From Candidatus Uhrbacteria bacterium RIFCSPLOWO2_01_FULL_47_25 (GTDB lineage: Bacteria > Patescibacteriota > Patescibacteriia > GWA2-46-9): DNA of 34,978 bases. Both the position numbers and the translations under genes were made by a program. The notes under the pieces were generated by a model, which worked only from the letters and a program-made list of their open reading frames with translations, did no database searches and was not told the origin of the DNA. Positions 34,976-34,978 of this stretch are shown in pieces (the first letter of the stretch is position 1; each line of letters starts with the position of its first letter). The DNA is taken from NCBI GenBank assembly GCA_001791325.1, contig MGEK01000030.1, positions 1-34,978 on the forward strand. Reading direction: 5' to 3'.

Positions 34976-34978
34976 TTC

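Noticed and set aside
1-34978. Alternative genetic code (UGA as Gly, as in SR1/Gracilibacteria)
   Set aside because: Conserved genes end sensibly at UGA and show no in-frame UGA.

Overview
The window looks like a bacterial Candidate Phyla Radiation (Patescibacteria/Parcubacteria-type) chromosome segment: standard code, AT-leaning, with families typical of that group. Taxonomy is inference. The core is a minus-strand type IV pilus locus (pilM-pilN-pilO, an accessory pilus-like ORF, pilB, a CheY-like receiver, a degenerate pilT-like ATPase, pilC, prepilin), with a distal prepilin peptidase. Envelope/glycosylation genes follow (YfhO-like, GT39-like, GT2, methyltransferase), plus a RelB/YafQ-type toxin-antitoxin pair. 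A plus-strand block carries clpC, a beta-propeller protein, a DsbA-like protein, a VirB2-like/SLT fusion and radA, convergent with recG. There are three tRNAs: Arg(GCG), Ser(GCU) and Ser(UGA). The most interesting items are: (1) a PaaX/Cas2-like ORF bracketed by near-identical long palindromes, one a perfect 42-mer; (2) small TIR-bounded non-coding elements resembling MITEs (ACCCCGTTA... and CCCCGCACCTTT... termini), one interrupting a GT2 gene fragment such that removing it restores the GT2 reading frame; (3) a PilT-like ATPase with substituted Walker A, Asp-box and His-box motifs; (4) a PilN with a duplicated INLLP-type motif and a long Pro-rich extension; (5) a prepilin-LamG gene frameshifted at a G8/T7 tract inside an island bounded by tRNA-Ser fragments; (6) word-like low-complexity intergenic spacers, one of which also occurs inside the pilD coding sequence. 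No CRISPR array or rRNA was seen.
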